This document shows positions 61,823-64,000 of a stretch of DNA of 64,000 nt, one piece after another. The position numbers and the translations under genes were made by a program. The stretch comes from Piscinibacter sp047600445 (GTDB lineage: Bacteria; Pseudomonadota; Gammaproteobacteria; Burkholderiales; Burkholderiaceae_C). Each line of letters opens with the position of its first letter. The first letter of the stretch is position 1. The stretch covers positions 767,102 to 831,101 of the forward strand of contig NZ_JASGKT010000001.1 in the NCBI RefSeq assembly GCF_047600445.1, read 5' to 3'. Under the pieces are notes generated by a model that saw nothing but the letters and a program-made list of their open reading frames with translations, was not told the DNA's origin and searched no databases.

Positions 61823-62338
61823 ATGCGCTTCCCGACCGTGCCTGCCTGCGTGCTCACCCTGGCGGCCTGCTCCCCGGCGCTCGACTGGCGCGAGTTCCAG
61901 CCCGAGGGCAGCGGCCTCGTCGCCGGTTTTCCCTGCAAGCCCGACCGCCACTCGCGCCAGGTGGCGCTCGCGGTGCAGCCGGTGCGCATGGAACTGCTGG
62001 CCTGCGACGCCGGCGGCGCCAAGTTCGCGCTCGGCTGGTTCGACGTCGACGATCCGGCCCGGGTGACGGCGGCGCTGGGCGAGCTGCGCGAGCGCGCCGC
62101 CGGCAACCTCGGCGCCGCGCCGGGCGCCACCGAGCCGGCCGCCGTGCCGGGCATGACGCCCAATCCGCAGGCGCTGCGCCTGCGGCTCGAGGCGCGCCAG
62201 GGCGACGGCGTCGTCCTGCAGCAGCAGACCCTGCTGTTCAGCAAGGGCCTGCGCGTCTACCAGGCCACGCTGCTCGGGCCGCGCATAGGCGCCGACGCGG
62301 CGCAGGCCTTTTTCGGCGCGCTGCGCTTTCCGGCATGA
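61823..62338 (+). CDS. Putative lipoprotein
   Basis: Protein of 171 aa. The N terminus ends in the lipobox LAAC (Cys16) followed by SPALDW, so it is probably anchored to a membrane. The rest (FQPEGSGLVAGFPCKPDRHS, ...VVLQQQTLLFSKGLRVYQATL) looks like a small beta-rich periplasmic domain. I do not recognise the family. It is divergent from the CoA-transferase. Confidence 0.7.
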   Translation: MRFPTVPACVLTLAACSPALDWREFQPEGSGLVAGFPCKPDRHSRQVALAVQPVRMELLACDAGGAKFALGWFDVDDPARVTAALGELRERAAGNLGAAPGATEPAAVPGMTPNPQALRLRLEARQGDGVVLQQQTLLFSKGLRVYQATLLGPRIGADAAQAFFGALRFPA

Positions 62339-62470
62339 AGCATGTCGGCGTGCCGGGCGGCGCCGGCGTTGTGCAGCCATGCGGCGCGCCGTCCGGACTG
62401 TGGTTTTTGCGGGATCGGCCCGCCGGTACCGGCCGACACGAAGGCGTCGGCCACGGATAATCCGCCTCCC

Positions 62471-62920
62471 ATGCCCGGCTTGCTGATCATTGCCCACGCC
62501 CCGCTGGCATCCTCGCTCAAGGCCGTGGCCAGCCATGCCTTCCCCGAGTGCAGCGCGCGGCTCGAAGCCCTCGATGTCGGCCCCGAGATGGCGCCCGAGC
62601 AGATCGAAGCGCAGGCCAGGGAGCTGCTGGCGCGCGTGCGCCGCCCCGAGGCGCTGATCTTCACCGACGTGTTCGGCGCCACGCCCTGCAACGTGGCGCA
62701 GAAGCTGGCCGACGGCGTGCAGGTCAAGGTGGTGGCCGGCGTCAACGTGCCGATGCTGTGGCGCTCGCTGTGCTACGCCGACGAGTCGCTGGACGCGCTG
62801 GTGGCGCGCGCGATGGCCGGCGCCACCCAGGGCGTCATGCAGGTGTCCACCGCGCGGCCGCAGAACCAGACCTACAAACCCGGCGCCCATGATCAAGACC
62901 ACCGTCACCATCAGCAATAG
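62471..62920 (+). CDS. PTS EIIA component, mannose type
   Basis: EIIA(Man)-fold protein of 149 aa. The phospho-His is His9 (LLIIAHAPLASSL), and FTDVFGATPCN is the second conserved block near residue 65. It accepts phosphate from HPr. No EIIB/EIIC permease follows, so it is a regulatory PTS component. The tail (GAHDQDHRHHQQ) is encoded within the overlap with the HPr gene. Confidence 0.9.
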   Translation: MPGLLIIAHAPLASSLKAVASHAFPECSARLEALDVGPEMAPEQIEAQARELLARVRRPEALIFTDVFGATPCNVAQKLADGVQVKVVAGVNVPMLWRSLCYADESLDALVARAMAGATQGVMQVSTARPQNQTYKPGAHDQDHRHHQQ

Positions 62921-63158
62921 GCTCGGGCTGCACGCGCGCGCCTCGGCCAAGCTCACCAAGCTCGCCGGCGGCTTCAAGAGCGAGGTCTTCATGACGCGCA
63001 ACGGCCGGCGCGTGAACGCCAAGAGCATCATGGGCGTGATGATGCTGGCCGCCGGGCTGGGCAGCGAGGTCGAGATCGAGACCGCCGGCCCCGACGAGCA
63101 GGCCGCGATGGACGCCCTGACCGCGTTGATCGCCGACAAGTTCGGCGAAGGCGAGTAA
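62889..63158 (+). CDS. ptsH: Phosphocarrier protein HPr
   Basis: HPr of 89 aa. His15 lies in RLGLHARAS and the regulatory Ser46 in NAKSIMGVMML. It relays phosphate from EI to EIIA. It overlaps the EIIA gene by 32 bp. An intact Ser46 suggests an HPr kinase elsewhere in the genome. Confidence 0.95.
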   Translation: MIKTTVTISNRLGLHARASAKLTKLAGGFKSEVFMTRNGRRVNAKSIMGVMMLAAGLGSEVEIETAGPDEQAAMDALTALIADKFGEGE

Positions 63159-63215
63159 CCCACCTACAAGAACTACGGATGGCGCCGCGCCCGGCGCGCG
63201 GGCTAGCATGGCGCC

Positions 63216-64000
63216 ATGAGCTTCCAGATCATCGGTCTGCCTGTCTCGCGCGGCGTGGCCATCGGCCGCGCGGTGCTGGTGGCGTCGTCGCGTGTCGACG
63301 TCGCCCACTATTTCATCGACGAGAGCCGCGTCGAGTCGGAGATCGCCCGGCTGCGCGCGGCGCGCGACGCCGTGGCCGGCGAGCTCAGCCTGCTCAAGCG
63401 CGACATGCCCGGCGAGGCGCCGGCCGAGCTGTCCGCGCTGCTCGACGTGCACCTGATGCTGCTGCACGACGAAGCGCTGACCGGCGCGACCAAGCAGTGG
63501 ATCGTCGAGCGCCACTACAACGCCGAGTGGGCGCTGTCGGCCCAGCTCGAGGTGCTGGCGCGCCAGTTCGACGAGATGGACGACGAATACCTGCGCGAGC
63601 GCAAGGCCGACCTGGAGCAGGTCGTCGAGCGCATGCTGCGCGCGATGGCGCACGGCCCGCGGGCCGGGTTCGCCGCGGCGCCGGCCGTGCAGCCGCGCGA
63701 CTTCGCCGGCGAGGACCCGCTGGTGCTGGTGGCCAGCGACATCGCGCCGGCCGACATGCTGCACTTCAAGGGCGGCGTGTTCACCGGCTTCGTCACCGAC
63801 GTGGGCGGGCGCACCTCGCACACCGCGATCGTGGCGCGCAGCATGGACATCCCGGCGGTGGTCGGCGCGCGCGAGGCCAGCCGCATCATCCGCCAGGACG
63901 ACTGGGTGGTCATCGACGGCGACAACGGGCTGGTGATCGTCAACCCGTCGCCGATCGTCCTCGAGGAATACCGCTTCCGCCAGCGCCAGGTCGAGCTCGA
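63216..64000 (+). CDS. ptsI: Phosphoenolpyruvate-protein phosphotransferase (EI), 5' part
   Basis: N-terminal 261 residues of enzyme I; the frame stays open to the window edge. It starts SFQIIGLPVSRGVAIGRAVLV and has the phospho-histidine motif GGRTSHTAIVARS with His202. It transfers phosphate from PEP to HPr. ATG 63216 is the start; an ATG at 63208 stops after three codons. It is 57 bp behind ptsH and completes a regulatory PTS cluster. Confidence 0.93.
   Translation, partial: MSFQIIGLPVSRGVAIGRAVLVASSRVDVAHYFIDESRVESEIARLRAARDAVAGELSLLKRDMPGEAPAELSALLDVHLMLLHDEALTGATKQWIVERHYNAEWALSAQLEVLARQFDEMDDEYLRERKADLEQVVERMLRAMAHGPRAGFAAAPAVQPRDFAGEDPLVLVASDIAPADMLHFKGGVFTGFVTDVGGRTSHTAIVARSMDIPAVVGAREASRIIRQDDWVVIDGDNGLVIVNPSPIVLEEYRFRQRQVEL

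Noticed and set aside
63208..63219. Earlier start for ptsI at 63208
   Set aside because: That ATG is followed by a stop after three codons and is not in the EI frame.

Overview
This 64 kb window is very GC-rich chromosomal DNA from a betaproteobacterium, most likely Burkholderiales of the Rubrivivax/Leptothrix/Comamonadaceae type. Signs of this are the lipB-lipA, dacA-dat and EIIA(Man)-HPr-EI gene orders, a magnesium-type HemB, several beta-oxidation genes, and two families of short intergenic repeats. Coding density is high: about 70 genes, many joined by 4-bp ATGA/GTGA/TTGA overlaps. The longest non-coding gap is about 250 bp. I saw no rRNA, tRNA, CRISPR array, insertion sequence or phage gene. 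Bases 1-80 hold nothing I recognise.

Left part (0.1-10 kb). An ECF sigma factor and a membrane Ser/Thr kinase with a C-terminal helical-repeat region form a two-gene operon on the minus strand. Upstream, also on the minus strand, lie an acetyltransferase and a patatin-like lipase, then a LIV-type ABC transporter (livH-livM-livG-livF) without a binding protein and with a small ABM-domain monooxygenase at its end. Two universal stress proteins follow.

Central catabolic region (10-40 kb). A MarR-controlled cluster (10.0-22.0 kb) holds an amidohydrolase, a crotonase, a feruloyl-CoA-synthase-like ligase, an SDR dehydrogenase, a 4-hydroxybenzoyl-CoA-type thioesterase, a full ABC importer with a fused permease-ATPase, and an acyl-CoA dehydrogenase. 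It reads as uptake and CoA-dependent side-chain shortening of phenylpropenoids or phenylpropanoids to hydroxybenzoates. Next come a core-MetE-like methyltransferase, a second complete LIV importer, a 3-oxoadipyl-CoA thiolase (terminal beta-ketoadipate step), an HD-GYP protein, a cyclopropane-fatty-acid synthase and small genes. A D-threonine-aldolase-like PLP enzyme, an IclR regulator with a large dyad operator upstream, and another LIV importer end the region. Four LIV-type transporters thus lie within 35 kb.

Right part (40-64 kb) is mostly housekeeping: ruvB; a copper cassette (DUF2946, YcnI-like, PCuAC); ruvA placed behind a two-component system; phoH-ybeY; an EamA exporter and CorA; hemB and hemJ flanking a candidate structured small RNA with an intrinsic terminator; a VanZ-like protein; ferredoxin and hydrolase; dacA-dat-DUF493-lipB-lipA; a zinc-ribbon protein; DUF4197; a pseudo-receiver protein; a CaiB-type CoA-transferase; a lipoprotein; and the regulatory PTS genes EIIA, HPr and EI. 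EI is cut by the window end.

The most unusual observations are the sigma/kinase pair that lacks the usual acidic sigma-2 patch, the hemB-hemJ small RNA candidate, the two repeat families placed by gene-junction type, the 35-bp nested operator before iclR, and the 11-bp tandem repeats before phoH.
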